Positions 18,838-24,937 of a DNA stretch of 40,181 bases are shown here, in pieces; position 1 is the first letter of the stretch; each line of letters starts with the position of its first letter. The position numbers were made by a program, and so were the translations under genes. This stretch comes from a virus. The stretch lies in the IMG/VR virus record IMGVR_UViG_3300037069_001029, positions 1 through 40,181 of that record. One strand, written 5' to 3'. A model generated the notes under the pieces. The model did no database searches, was not told where the DNA came from, and saw only the letters and a program-made list of their open reading frames with translations.

Positions 18838-19031
18838 GGTTTAAACTTAGGTTTTGTATGTTCTTTTTTAGACTCAGCAATCGGTGGCAATTCCTTGGTA
18901 GGTTTCTTCACAGGCTTATTACGTGCTTCAGGATGTGGTGAATCTGGATGACGCTTATCCTCAGCTATTTTAGAGAAATCTAATTTAGGTACTTTTGGTG
19001 GGAACTGTAGTAGCAATCTTGGAGTAGACAT
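18834..19031 (-). CDS. Proline/lysine-rich, probably disordered 65-aa protein
   Basis: 65 aa with a good ribosome site (AAGGAA about 12 nt before ATG 19031, within the end of the upstream gene). Nearly half the residues are Pro, Lys, Glu or Ser (PVKKPTKELPPIAESKKEHT), so it is predicted unstructured. The small genes here are packed end to end with 1-4 nt overlaps or gaps, typical of a phage early operon. No family recognised. Confidence 0.5.
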   Translation of the reverse strand: MSTPRLLLQFPPKVPKLDFSKIAEDKRHPDSPHPEARNKPVKKPTKELPPIAESKKEHTKPKFKP

Positions 19032-19033
19032 AT

Positions 19034-19168
19034 TTATATTATTTCCTTAAATTTTTTAATACTTACCAATTTAACCATATAGTGCAGCGTGTTTTTAGCT
19101 ACACGTCCCCATACCAGCAAGTTTGCACCGATTATTAGCGTTACTACTAGTAATTCACCTACGTTCAT
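19034..19168 (-). CDS. 44-aa single-pass membrane protein
   Basis: 44 aa. Residues about 5-22 form a hydrophobic helix (LLVVTLIIGANLLVWG), followed by a basic tail (KLVSIKKFKEII), which places the C-terminus in the cytoplasm by the positive-inside rule. Its ATG lies 2 nt from the stop of the upstream SAA-repeat gene and is preceded by AAGGAAT. Too short to assign; small membrane proteins of this kind are common in phage early regions. Confidence 0.5.
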   Translation of the reverse strand: MNVGELLVVTLIIGANLLVWGRVAKNTLHYMVKLVSIKKFKEII

Positions 19169-19170
19169 GT

Positions 19171-19869
19171 TTATTCCTTCGTTAATTGTGATAATAGCTC
19201 TAATAGATCAGATGCTTCTTGTTTCCAATAGGCATACTCAGCAGACCTAGCAGCCCAAGAAGCAGAACTAGCAGCAGCCCAAGAAGCAGAACTAGCAGCA
19301 GACCAAGCAGCAGAACTAGCAGCAGACCTAGCAGCAGACCAAGCAGCCCAAGAATCAGACCTAGCAGCAGAACTAGCAGCAGACCTAGCAGCCCAAGAAG
19401 CAGACTCCCAATCTATAGAACATGTATTACTTAATAATTCTGTTTCATGGCATTTCTTAACAGCATTTATAGCAATTATGACTTGCTTTAATAGTCCACT
19501 ATTATCGTCATTGATATTCCTAGTTTGTAGATCAATTAATCTATTCATCCTGCGTATAGCTAATTGATGCTTGATGGGCTCAACATCCATACCAACTGGT
19601 ATTGCAGAAAGAAATTGTTCCGGCCAAAACATCGCCTCTTCTCCTGGCAATCCTTCAAATATTCTATCTTCTAAATGAGCAATCCATTTAGGTAATCCAA
19701 GTTCAATTGGGTAACTAGAGTGATCGTAATTTTCTAATGTGCAACCGACTGCGCAACCTTTCCCATCTTCCCAGCCAGTTCCTTGAATAATATTATCAAG
19801 CTCGCGATGTTTTCTTACTCGATCTAAATATTTCTGTTTTATAGAATCGTCATTGTGAAAGCTAAGCAT
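19171..19869 (-). CDS. SAA-repeat protein
   Basis: 232 aa with AAGGAATAAAC before ATG 19869. Residues 1-150 are a globular part with conserved-looking motifs (GTGWEDGKGCAVGC near 31, YPIELGLPKWIAHLEDRIFE near 53, FWPEQFLSAIPVG near 80). I recognise this combination from phage and prophage proteins of unknown function. Residues about 155-210 are a tetrapeptide-like run of SAAR/SAAS/SAAW units, then a helical C-terminus. The Ala/Ser/Trp repeat should form a long helix or solenoid, and its DNA can expand or shrink by slippage. No enzymatic motif is visible. Confidence 0.7.
   Translation of the reverse strand: MLSFHNDDSIKQKYLDRVRKHRELDNIIQGTGWEDGKGCAVGCTLENYDHSSYPIELGLPKWIAHLEDRIFEGLPGEEAMFWPEQFLSAIPVGMDVEPIKHQLAIRRMNRLIDLQTRNINDDNSGLLKQVIIAINAVKKCHETELLSNTCSIDWESASWAARSAASSAARSDSWAAWSAARSAASSAAWSAASSASWAAASSASWAARSAEYAYWKQEASDLLELLSQLTKE
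19241..19408. repeat. Tandem repeats encoding SAA units
   Basis: Short imperfect repeats built from two elements, agcagacctagc and agcagcccaaga (12-15 nt), recur about a dozen times. On the minus strand they encode the Ser-Ala-Ala-(Arg/Ser/Trp) run of the 19171-19869 protein. The opposite strand is also open, giving an Arg/Ser/Pro-rich shadow with no start signals. Confidence 0.8.
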
Positions 19870-19939
19870 GTTTATTCCTTACAAGTTGACAAATTACGCT
19901 ATTAAGTTTCCAAAGAATCTCGAGTGAGTTGATAATGAT

Positions 19940-20293
19940 TTATCCATTGCCATTACCCCGTCCATTGCCATAATCAGAGTCAGAGATAGAGCTATACCCA
20001 TAGCCAGAGCTAGTGCAACATCCACCATTACCAGAGCCATAGCCAGAGCCAGAGCCATGAACAGATCCATTGCCATTACCCCGTCCATTGCCATAATCAG
20101 AGTCAGAGATAGAGCTATACCCATAGCCAGAGCTAGTGCAACATCCACCATTACCAGAGCCATAGCCAGAGCCAGAGCCATGAACAGATCCATTGCCATT
20201 GCCCCATCCATTGCCATAACCAGATCCAGATCCACAGTCAGAGCCATCACCATTGGAAAAACCATAGCCATCACTTTTCATTATGCTTTCCAT
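19940..20293 (-). CDS. Glycine-rich MES-family protein 5 (array end)
   Basis: 117 aa, last and longest of five tandem paralogues. It opens with MESIMKSDG, the array signature, and continues as Gly-X repeats (GSGSGYGSGNGG) with Tyr, Ser, Asp and Asn. A 41-residue block including CCTSSGYGYSSISDSDYG occurs twice because of a 123-bp duplication. A CysCys pair occurs in each block. The stop lies 6 nt before the start of the previous paralogue's reading region in the repeating pattern TAA-6 nt-ATG. Such Gly/Tyr-rich chains suggest an unstructured or beta-arched surface polymer. Function unknown. Confidence 0.55.
   Translation of the reverse strand: MESIMKSDGYGFSNGDGSDCGSGSGYGNGWGNGNGSVHGSGSGYGSGNGGCCTSSGYGYSSISDSDYGNGRGNGNGSVHGSGSGYGSGNGGCCTSSGYGYSSISDSDYGNGRGNGNG
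19942..20200. repeat. Perfect tandem duplication, 123-bp period, 2.1 copies
   Basis: The block beginning atccattgccattacccc at 19942 repeats exactly from 20065 and begins a third time at 20188, until the first mismatch at 20201. The period of 123 bp is 41 codons, so the Gly-rich reading frame is kept. Identity between the copies points to a recent event. Confidence 0.88.
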
Positions 20294-20299
20294 AAAGAT

Positions 20300-20509
20300 T
20301 TATCCATATCCAGATCCATCGCCATATGTACAACCACAACCAGATTCATCATCATAACCAGATCCAGATCCGGATCCATCGTCATACCCATAGCTAATGT
20401 CATATTCAGATATATATACACATCCTGAACCAGTGCAATCATCGTAACCGTATCCAGATACATAACCATCCCCAGAGCCATAGCCATCACTTACCATTAT
20501 GCTTTCCAT
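20300..20509 (-). CDS. Glycine-rich MES-family protein 4
   Basis: 69 aa: MESIMVSDG signature, then Gly/Tyr/Asp/Ser repeats (GSGDGYVSGYGYDDCTGSGC). It has five Cys residues, more than most of its siblings, and an off-pattern YISEYDIS segment, so the body has diverged while the first nine residues stayed fixed. It is 6 nt from each neighbour. Translation is probably coupled along the array since only a weak GGA lies upstream of each ATG. Confidence 0.55.
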   Translation of the reverse strand: MESIMVSDGYGSGDGYVSGYGYDDCTGSGCVYISEYDISYGYDDGSGSGSGYDDESGCGCTYGDGSGYG

Positions 20510-20515
20510 AATGAT

Positions 20516-20749
20516 TTATCCGTTGCCATCGGAAGAGCCAATGCCATTGGCATTGAGATCTCCAAAGCCAATTCCACGACCATCGCCAAAGCCATAGACA
20601 ATGTCACTACCAAGACCATCACCATCGCCAGAGCCATATCCAATGCCATTACCCCAGCCATAGCCAGATCCATCGCCATATCCAATGCCATTACCCCATC
20701 CATAACCATAGCCATCATCAGAACCATCACTTACCATTACGCTTTCCAT
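20516..20749 (-). CDS. Glycine-rich MES-family protein 3
   Basis: 77 aa: MESVMVSDG signature, then a partly duplicated core (GYGWGNGIGYGDGSGYGWGN). It contains no Cys, unlike copies 2 and 4. The C-terminal half wanders from the pattern (GLGSDIVYGFGDG, GDLNANGIGSSDGNG). 6 nt separate it from both neighbours. Confidence 0.55.
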   Translation of the reverse strand: MESVMVSDGSDDGYGYGWGNGIGYGDGSGYGWGNGIGYGSGDGDGLGSDIVYGFGDGRGIGFGDLNANGIGSSDGNG

Positions 20750-20755
20750 AATGAT

Positions 20756-20947
20756 TTATGCATTGCCATCACCATCACCATCACCATAACCATTGCCATA
20801 ACCATTACCATAACCATAGCCATAGCCAGATCCAGATCCAGAGCCATCACCAGAGCCATAGCTATATCCAGACCCTGATGGATAGCAATAGCCACACCCA
20901 GAGTCAGAGCCATATCCAGAGCCATCACTTTTCATTATGCTTTCCAT
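20756..20947 (-). CDS. Glycine-rich MES-family protein 2
   Basis: 63 aa: MESIMKSDG signature, then Gly alternating with Tyr, Ser and Asp, ending in GYGYGYGNGYGNGYGDGDGD. Two Cys (CGYC) occur near residue 18. Upstream of its ATG is a 36-nt spacer after the first paralogue's stop; elsewhere the spacer is 6 nt. Confidence 0.55.
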   Translation of the reverse strand: MESIMKSDGSGYGSDSGCGYCYPSGSGYSYGSGDGSGSGSGYGYGYGNGYGNGYGDGDGDGNA

Positions 20948-20983
20948 AATGATCTCCCACCCGACCCCACTGCCATAGACAGA

Positions 20984-21142
20984 TCAATAGTCATCACCAT
21001 TGCCATAGCAATAGACATCGCCGTAGCCATATAAAGATCCAACGCCATCGCCATCACCATCGCCAGAGCCATAGCCAGAGCCATAGCCATCGCCAGAGCC
21101 ATAGCCAGAGCCAGAGCCATCACTTACCATTACGCTTTCCAT
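20984..21142 (-). CDS. Glycine-rich MES-family protein 1 (array start)
   Basis: 52 aa, first of the array. MESVMVSDG is followed by very regular GSGYGSGDGYGSGYGSGDGD and a less regular tail ending CYGNGDDY. Its ATG lies 13 nt inside the 3' end of the DUF6948-like gene, in another frame. The same TATGGAAAGC(A/G)TAATG sequence is repeated at the start of every other paralogue, so the array seems to have grown by tandem copying of this junction. Confidence 0.55.
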   Translation of the reverse strand: MESVMVSDGSGSGYGSGDGYGSGYGSGDGDGDGVGSLYGYGDVYCYGNGDDY

Positions 21143-21501
21143 ACTGGGACGTTCTTAATACTTTTTTTAGCTGCTTCAGTTACATTCAAAATCTCTATTG
21201 CTTCTAGCAATTCAACTCGATCGACTTCACATGGAAATTTGCATTCATTAGGTTTTGATGTTCCTTCCTGTGCTAATTGAGATAAGCTTGCAGCGCCCGC
21301 CCATTGCCAAATTCTTCTCGCATTATGCATGACGACTTCTCTGCCGTTTCTTGATATCAATTCTCCAGCAAACACACCGGCGCTATATGTTCTGACTATC
21401 ACATATCGTCCATCTTCTTTTTTATGAGAACTATCAACATTTGCAGTTAGAGCTTGTAATTCTTTGATCTGCTTAAGTGTTAAATCGTTAATGTCTATCA
21501 T
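21130..21501 (-). CDS. DUF6948-like small phage protein
   Basis: 123 aa. ATG 21501 has GGAG 9 nt upstream; reading further upstream runs into the tRNA-like gene. The pattern RYVIVRTYSAGVFAGELISR, EVVMHNARRIWQWAGAASLS, then VELLEAIEILNVTEAAKKSI and a final VWK matches my recollection of DUF6948, a phage family of unknown function. A small beta domain with conserved Arg-Arg-Ile-Trp is followed by a helical tail. In other phages this gene is also often next to Gly-rich ORFs, as here. The last 13 nt overlap the first Gly-rich gene, which suggests linked expression. Confidence 0.7.
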   Translation of the reverse strand: MIDINDLTLKQIKELQALTANVDSSHKKEDGRYVIVRTYSAGVFAGELISRNGREVVMHNARRIWQWAGAASLSQLAQEGTSKPNECKFPCEVDRVELLEAIEILNVTEAAKKSIKNVPVWKA

Positions 21502-21532
21502 GGTTTCTCCATTTTGGTTGTTTGAAATAGGT

Positions 21533-21635
21533 GGAAATCGGAGAGATTCGAACTCTCGACGCCCCATGTATTGCTCCTATTAGCACATCAGGCGTTTCAA
21601 ATAGGTAAGGTTTCAGCCTCTCACCCACGATTTCC
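21533..21635 (-). tRNA. tRNA-Ser(GCU)-like gene with 15-nt insertion in the anticodon arm
   Basis: Read on the minus strand there is a perfect 7-bp acceptor stem (GAAATCG/CGATTTC, extendable by G/C to 8), TG at positions 8-9, a serine-type D arm (GGT-GAGAGGCTGAA-ACC), and a 5-bp T stem with loop TTCGAAT. A GTGCTAA loop gives a GCU anticodon followed by TAGG. Its natural 5' partner CCTA lies 15 nt too far upstream, so the anticodon loop would have 22 nt instead of 7. Removing 15 nt leaves 88 nt, normal for tRNA-Ser without CCA. The discriminator is C rather than the usual G, CCA is not encoded, and the variable arm is weak. It may be a degenerate, intron-bearing or non-translational tRNA. Confidence 0.6.
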
Positions 21636-21640
21636 ATAAC

Positions 21641-21787
21641 AAGGTGGCAACAGTAGTCCCTCAGACCACAACAATATCAGCGACGATTTAGGGTGTTTGC
21701 GCACTAAATTTATAGATATCTCGATACTTCTATCGACCAGCTATCGTTAATGCCCCATTGTTGTATTTCCTGTCGCCGTAAACTGGT
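21641..21787 (-). other. Non-coding spacer upstream of tRNA-like gene
   Basis: 147 nt without a credible ORF on either strand. On the minus strand it contains a short hairpin CGATA-GAAG-TATCG, a direct repeat CGATAG, and an imperfect GTGGTC/GACTAC hairpin close to the tRNA-like 5' end. GCGAC/GTCGC ends could close a 97-nt structure (21680-21776). I see no T-arm or D-arm, so no second tRNA; a leader for the tRNA-like gene or a small RNA are possibilities. Confidence 0.35.
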
Positions 21788-22063
21788 TTAGCTATGTTCT
21801 TTTATATAATCAATTTTGCTTAGTAATTTATTTTTGTGATTTTCATTATCTAAAATAACTGTGCAATTACCTAAAAAAGGTAGATGAGGTTGAGAATTCG
21901 TTAATCTCGCATATTCCATTTGAGTTTTTAAACCTGAAATAATAGTTTCACTTAATTTTGCTATGCAAGCGGCATGTGAAACATCTATTTCACCTTCTGC
22001 AAGAAGATCAAATGTGTCTAAAACTCTAGATCTAAGTTGGTCAATATTCTTTATTTTTGGCAT
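21788..22063 (-). CDS. Conserved-type small phage protein (91 aa)
   Basis: 91 aa, ATG 22063, overlapping the upstream zinc-ribbon gene by 23 nt. The helical first half (LRSRVLDTFDLLAEGEIDVS, then ACIAKLSETIISGLKTQMEY) resembles small phage proteins usually found near SSB and recombination genes and thought to be regulators or nucleic-acid-binding accessory factors. The second half is less regular (HLPFLGNCTVILDNENH). Function unknown. Confidence 0.55.
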   Translation of the reverse strand: MPKIKNIDQLRSRVLDTFDLLAEGEIDVSHAACIAKLSETIISGLKTQMEYARLTNSQPHLPFLGNCTVILDNENHKNKLLSKIDYIKEHS

Positions 22064-22601
22064 TTTTCTTCATTTCCATATATAGTTGATGAGATTTAAG
22101 TATCTGCACTTTATTTTTGTGATAATGTTTTTTGTGTTGTTCTTTTTGGCACTCCTTACATTTAAATTTTTTATTCCCACTCTTATTAAAATATTCTCTA
22201 CCTTTTAAATTATGTTTTTTACATTCAAATTGTTCTGGAAATATTTTTACAAATTCTTTTAATTTTACGATATCTCTCACAGTATCAATCATTTCTTTAG
22301 GGATATCTTCAACTTTTAACTCTCTTCTATGGGTTATTATTTTTAATATATAAAAATCAGGTAATTCTTTTTTTACTTTTTTCAGTTTTTCTTTTCTTAT
22401 TTCTTTATTTATTTTTAATACTTTAATACACCATCTGCATTTTAATACTTTAATCCCTTTTTTTGATACTACCCAGGAATGTTCTATTTTATTCCACCAT
22501 TTTTTATGTCGATGAATCTTGCAAAAAACCTCATCGCCTAAAAAACCTTGTTCATATCCTGGGAGATTATCAATTTGGATATTTTTGAACCATCTAGCCA
22601 T
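22041..22601 (-). CDS. Lysine-rich protein with two zinc-ribbon-like motifs
   Basis: 186 aa. Two Cys/His clusters frame the protein: CxxH near residue 27 with CRWC near 56, and CxxH near 151 followed by CKEC near 172 in FKCKECQKEQHKKHYHK. The second cluster has the look of the zinc part of HNH-type or recombination-associated proteins, but no HNH catalytic set (His-Asn-His) is visible. Lys is exceptionally frequent (KEIRKEKLKKVKKELPDF), and the DNA is more AT-rich than its neighbours. It lies between SSB and the tRNA-like gene, which suits a nucleic-acid-binding role. The call is inference from motifs. Confidence 0.5.
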   Translation of the reverse strand: MARWFKNIQIDNLPGYEQGFLGDEVFCKIHRHKKWWNKIEHSWVVSKKGIKVLKCRWCIKVLKINKEIRKEKLKKVKKELPDFYILKIITHRRELKVEDIPKEMIDTVRDIVKLKEFVKIFPEQFECKKHNLKGREYFNKSGNKKFKCKECQKEQHKKHYHKNKVQILKSHQLYMEMKKNAKNKEY

Positions 22602-22610
22602 TTATACAAC

Positions 22611-23003
22611 CTAAAACCCTATATCATCATCAATTATAGTAATTTGCTCTTCGTTACTTGCGTGTCCATCGGCTTGCTTCTTGTCGAGTATTTCTAGGGT
22701 ACTTATGATTACATCAACGTTTGTTCTGTCTACACCTGCTTTATCTTTCCATTTACTTGTTTTAAGTGATCCTTCAACGTACACAGTTAAGCCCTTTTTT
22801 ACATAGCTATTGGAGATTTCTGCAAGCTTTCCAAATGCTACTATGCGGTGCCATTCTGTATTTTGACGGCGCTCACCTACTTTGCTTTTGCTAAAGCTAT
22901 TAGTTGCTAGCGTAAATTTACTTACTGGAGTATCTCCAGCCATCGCTGCTTCTGGATCTTTTCCGACGTGTCCAATCAAAATAACTTTGTTTACTCCGCG
23001 CAT
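22611..23003 (-). CDS. ssb: Single-stranded DNA-binding protein
   Basis: 130 aa, shorter than E. coli SSB (178 aa) because the flexible linker is reduced. The N-terminal OB fold (residues about 1-108) starts with the classic RGVNKVILIGHVGKDPE and contains EWHRIVAFGKLAEISNSYV and KGLTVYVEGSLKTSKWKDK, as in bacterial SSBs. The acidic tip DDDIGF at the C-terminus matches the partner-binding DDDIPF-type tail. It coats single strands during replication and recombination and probably works with the annealing protein two genes upstream. The start overlaps the preceding gene by 13 nt. Confidence 0.93.
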   Translation of the reverse strand: MRGVNKVILIGHVGKDPEAAMAGDTPVSKFTLATNSFSKSKVGERRQNTEWHRIVAFGKLAEISNSYVKKGLTVYVEGSLKTSKWKDKAGVDRTNVDVIISTLEILDKKQADGHASNEEQITIIDDDIGF

Positions 23004-23527
23004 GCTAGCTTTCCCTTTTTAAGTTGTTTCAGTATTTTAATTAAAGATTTTGCTTCGTCTTCATCTTCAATTGAATTGTGTGCTCCAACAAATAGATCTA
23101 AAGATAAGTCATTGTAATAAGACTCTGACTTTGCAGTAACTGTTGATATCGCTGCAAGCATGATCTCTCTTAATGGGTATAAACGATGTTCTAAAAATTT
23201 TTCATTAACACCTTGAGTGTGACAAAAAACCTCTTCAACATCTCCATTCTTTTTAGTTACTAAACAATTAGAATGCCATTCATGTATTAAATCAAGAAGC
23301 TCTTCTACTTTATGGAATAAACATAAATAGTCATTCATAATAGATTTTAATTTATCAATTCTACTCATTGAGAGCTTATGAAATAGTAATTCTGTAACAT
23401 CTGCATCATAAACTTCATCTATAAGATCAACAATTTCTTTTATCAACTCATCACCATTCTCTTCATGAAGATTTATGTGAAGGTATTTTAAGTATTTTTC
23501 TAAATATGGATTCCTATTCTTTAACAT
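22991..23527 (-). CDS. Hypothetical helical protein between annealing protein and SSB
   Basis: 178 aa, all-helical and acidic (EENGDELIKEIVDLIDEVYD at about 21-40). It overlaps both neighbours (7 nt with the annealing gene, 13 nt with SSB), so it belongs to a recombination operon. That place is often taken by an exonuclease or accessory factor, but I see no nuclease motif, and cysteines are not arranged as a zinc site. Function unknown. Confidence 0.5.
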   Translation of the reverse strand: MLKNRNPYLEKYLKYLHINLHEENGDELIKEIVDLIDEVYDADVTELLFHKLSMSRIDKLKSIMNDYLCLFHKVEELLDLIHEWHSNCLVTKKNGDVEEVFCHTQGVNEKFLEHRLYPLREIMLAAISTVTAKSESYYNDLSLDLFVGAHNSIEDEDEAKSLIKILKQLKKGKLACAE

Positions 23528-24222
23528 TCTGTAACCAATTGCTTATCCTCAAGTTCTAATTTCCGTTTGTCCTTTGCTTTGACGACGAGATTATACGTCA
23601 AATGATCTTTACTTAAATTAGATTTGTGAGCATCTGTGAAAGCTTTTTTTAGTTCTTCCAATGTTGTAGATACTTCAATAGCCTTTAAATGCTGATCAAT
23701 AAGATCCTGTGAGACATAGTCATCTATCACGATTGCAGTAGTAGCATTAGGGATAGATTCAACCTCAGTTTCATCCACCATCCCTAATCCTGCTAGGCTT
23801 AGCGTGACGCGTCTTTTAGCTTTGCTCTCAGCTTTCATAAGGGCGTTAGATTTGGCGTCGCCCTTGAGCCCTACAATGCTTACAGCGCCTATTGCAACAT
23901 CCTTACGACCATCTTTAGTTTCTGCATATGCTGTGCAAGCATATATGCCGTCCTCCAACGTTTCACGTGTAACTTCTGTAATCGATATATGATGAAGCTT
24001 GCGCAACTGTTCCGTTGCGTCTTTTCGTGCGTACAGTGTTAGCTTGCCATTCAAGTTTAAATACTCGAATGGTCTTGTTAGTGGGTTCAATCCAAGTGAT
24101 TCACATGTTTTGTTATAATATAAAATACGTTCTTGTGAGCTAAGCGCTTTTAAATCACCACCAATAACAACTTTCTCTAACAAATCTTCATTACAGTACT
24201 GTGTTACTAAATCATTCGACAT
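23521..24222 (-). CDS. Probable phage single-strand annealing / recombination protein
   Basis: 233 aa. The first part has LSSQERILYYNKTCESLGLN, LTRPFEYLNLNGKLTLYARK and DATEQLRKLH. The middle has the motif GLKGDAKSNALMKAESKAKR followed by RVTLSLAGLGMVDETEVE. I associate this motif with a phage recombinase group near the RecT/Rad52-like annealing proteins. Residues beyond about 165 are a charged tail (LVVKAKDKRKLELEDKQ). Location beside SSB supports a recombination role. I cannot decide among RecT, Rad52-like and an unnamed relative. Confidence 0.55.
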   Translation of the reverse strand: MSNDLVTQYCNEDLLEKVVIGGDLKALSSQERILYYNKTCESLGLNPLTRPFEYLNLNGKLTLYARKDATEQLRKLHHISITEVTRETLEDGIYACTAYAETKDGRKDVAIGAVSIVGLKGDAKSNALMKAESKAKRRVTLSLAGLGMVDETEVESIPNATTAIVIDDYVSQDLIDQHLKAIEVSTTLEELKKAFTDAHKSNLSKDHLTYNLVVKAKDKRKLELEDKQLVTEC

Positions 24223-24234
24223 AGATAAAATTCC

Positions 24235-24486
24235 CTAATCATTACTAAATATTACAATTCTGCGACCAATTTCAACTTGCAATGTTTTAACGTGGTCACG
24301 TATATCTGACTTCTTTACAACAACACTTTGCAATCCAGCTTTATTAACAGCCGTCCATAATGCATTAATCATAGATTTATAGTAGTGCTCATTCATTCTT
24401 TTTTCTGCGATAGCGAATACTGTTGTGAATAGTAACAGTATGCAAACTATTACTTTGGTGATTTCCATTATTTGGCTTGAGTCCAT
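24235..24486 (-). CDS. Hypothetical protein with N-terminal membrane helix
   Basis: 83 aa. Residues about 8-27 form a hydrophobic helix (ITKVIVCILLLFTTVFAIAE); the rest is a soluble helix-strand part with a basic C-terminal half (VVVKKSDIRDHVKTLQVEI). ATG 24486 is preceded by AAGGAATAGC. It is an early gene between the annealing protein and the operon's first gene. Function unknown. Confidence 0.5.
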   Translation of the reverse strand: MDSSQIMEITKVIVCILLLFTTVFAIAEKRMNEHYYKSMINALWTAVNKAGLQSVVVKKSDIRDHVKTLQVEIGRRIVIFSND

Positions 24487-24513
24487 TTTTGCTATTCCTT
24501 GTTGGTTTGTAGT

Positions 24514-24768
24514 CTAGATTAGTCCGTTATAAAAAAGGGAGTTTAAAGCGGTGGGTTTATTAAGTTGGATGGCCTTTCTTACTATTATTTTTATATAGCC
24601 ATTAAGTATTTCGTCATTTTGCTGTGTTCGAGCATCATGAGCCATAGTTTTATAGCCGACTTCTTCTAATGCTGAACTTACGATTTGATTTTTGTTGAAG
24701 CTGTGGTTTATGCAAAGAAATGAATCATCTGACGCGTCCATTCTTGCATCCATGTAATCGTTACACAT
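24514..24768 (-). CDS. First gene of the minus-strand early operon (84 aa, unknown)
   Basis: 84 aa; ATG 24768 has GGAGAAGG upstream. It begins about 45 nt after the predicted start of transcription from the 24820-24847 promoter, so it is expected to be the first early product. The sequence is mostly helical with four Met in the first eleven residues and one Cys-rich-free core (IVSSALEEVGYKTMAHDART). No motif recognised. Confidence 0.5.
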   Translation of the reverse strand: MCNDYMDARMDASDDSFLCINHSFNKNQIVSSALEEVGYKTMAHDARTQQNDEILNGYIKIIVRKAIQLNKPTALNSLFYNGLI

Positions 24769-24819
24769 AGTCCTTCTCCATTGATAGTTAGTAATTATGT
24801 TTTCGTTGTTACGAGAATC

Positions 24820-24847
24820 AGTATATCAGCCGCGCTTATAATTGCAA
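24820..24847 (-). promoter_or_regulatory. Sigma70-type promoter for the minus-strand early operon
   Basis: On the minus strand, TTGCAA (24842-24847) and TATACT (24820-24825) are separated by 16 nt. Both boxes match consensus in four or five of six positions. It points away from the Cro-like gene toward the 24768 start. Its position beside the repressor gene suggests it is a target of the Cro-like protein. Confidence 0.7.
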
Positions 24848-24890
24848 GTACTATTTAATAAAAATATTAGCGTGATTAATATTATATTAT

Positions 24891-24914
24891 TTGGTAATAT
24901 TTGTAGAATACCAA
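24891..24914. promoter_or_regulatory. Putative operator, inverted repeat TTGGTA-12-TACCAA
   Basis: A perfect 6-bp inverted repeat with a 12-nt spacer lies just upstream of the Cro-like gene. A possible plus-strand -10 box, TAGAAT (24904-24909), is inside it, so a bound dimer would block the gene's own start. The dyad spacing fits an XRE-family HTH dimer. Confidence 0.5.
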
Positions 24915-24937
24915 TACAAATAATAGGGGAGTTACAC

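Noticed and set aside
19219-19434. Plus-strand ORF rich in Arg, Ser and Pro opposite the SAA repeats
   Set aside because: It mirrors the repeat codons of the minus-strand gene, has no ribosome site and stops where the repeat ends.
19942-20200. CRISPR-like array
   Set aside because: Repeat units are contiguous with no spacers and are in frame with a coding gene.
20057-20428. Plus-strand ORF across the Gly-rich array (Arg/Ile/Ala-rich)
   Set aside because: A shadow of the repeat composition; no start signal and inconsistent with the transcription direction of neighbours.
20758-20949. His-rich plus-strand ORF
   Set aside because: His-rich text comes from cat repeats opposite the Gly/Asp codons; no ribosome site.
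21641-21787. Second tRNA next to the tRNA-Ser-like gene
   Set aside because: No T-arm TTC loop or D-arm pattern was found; only short hairpins and a 5-bp closing stem.
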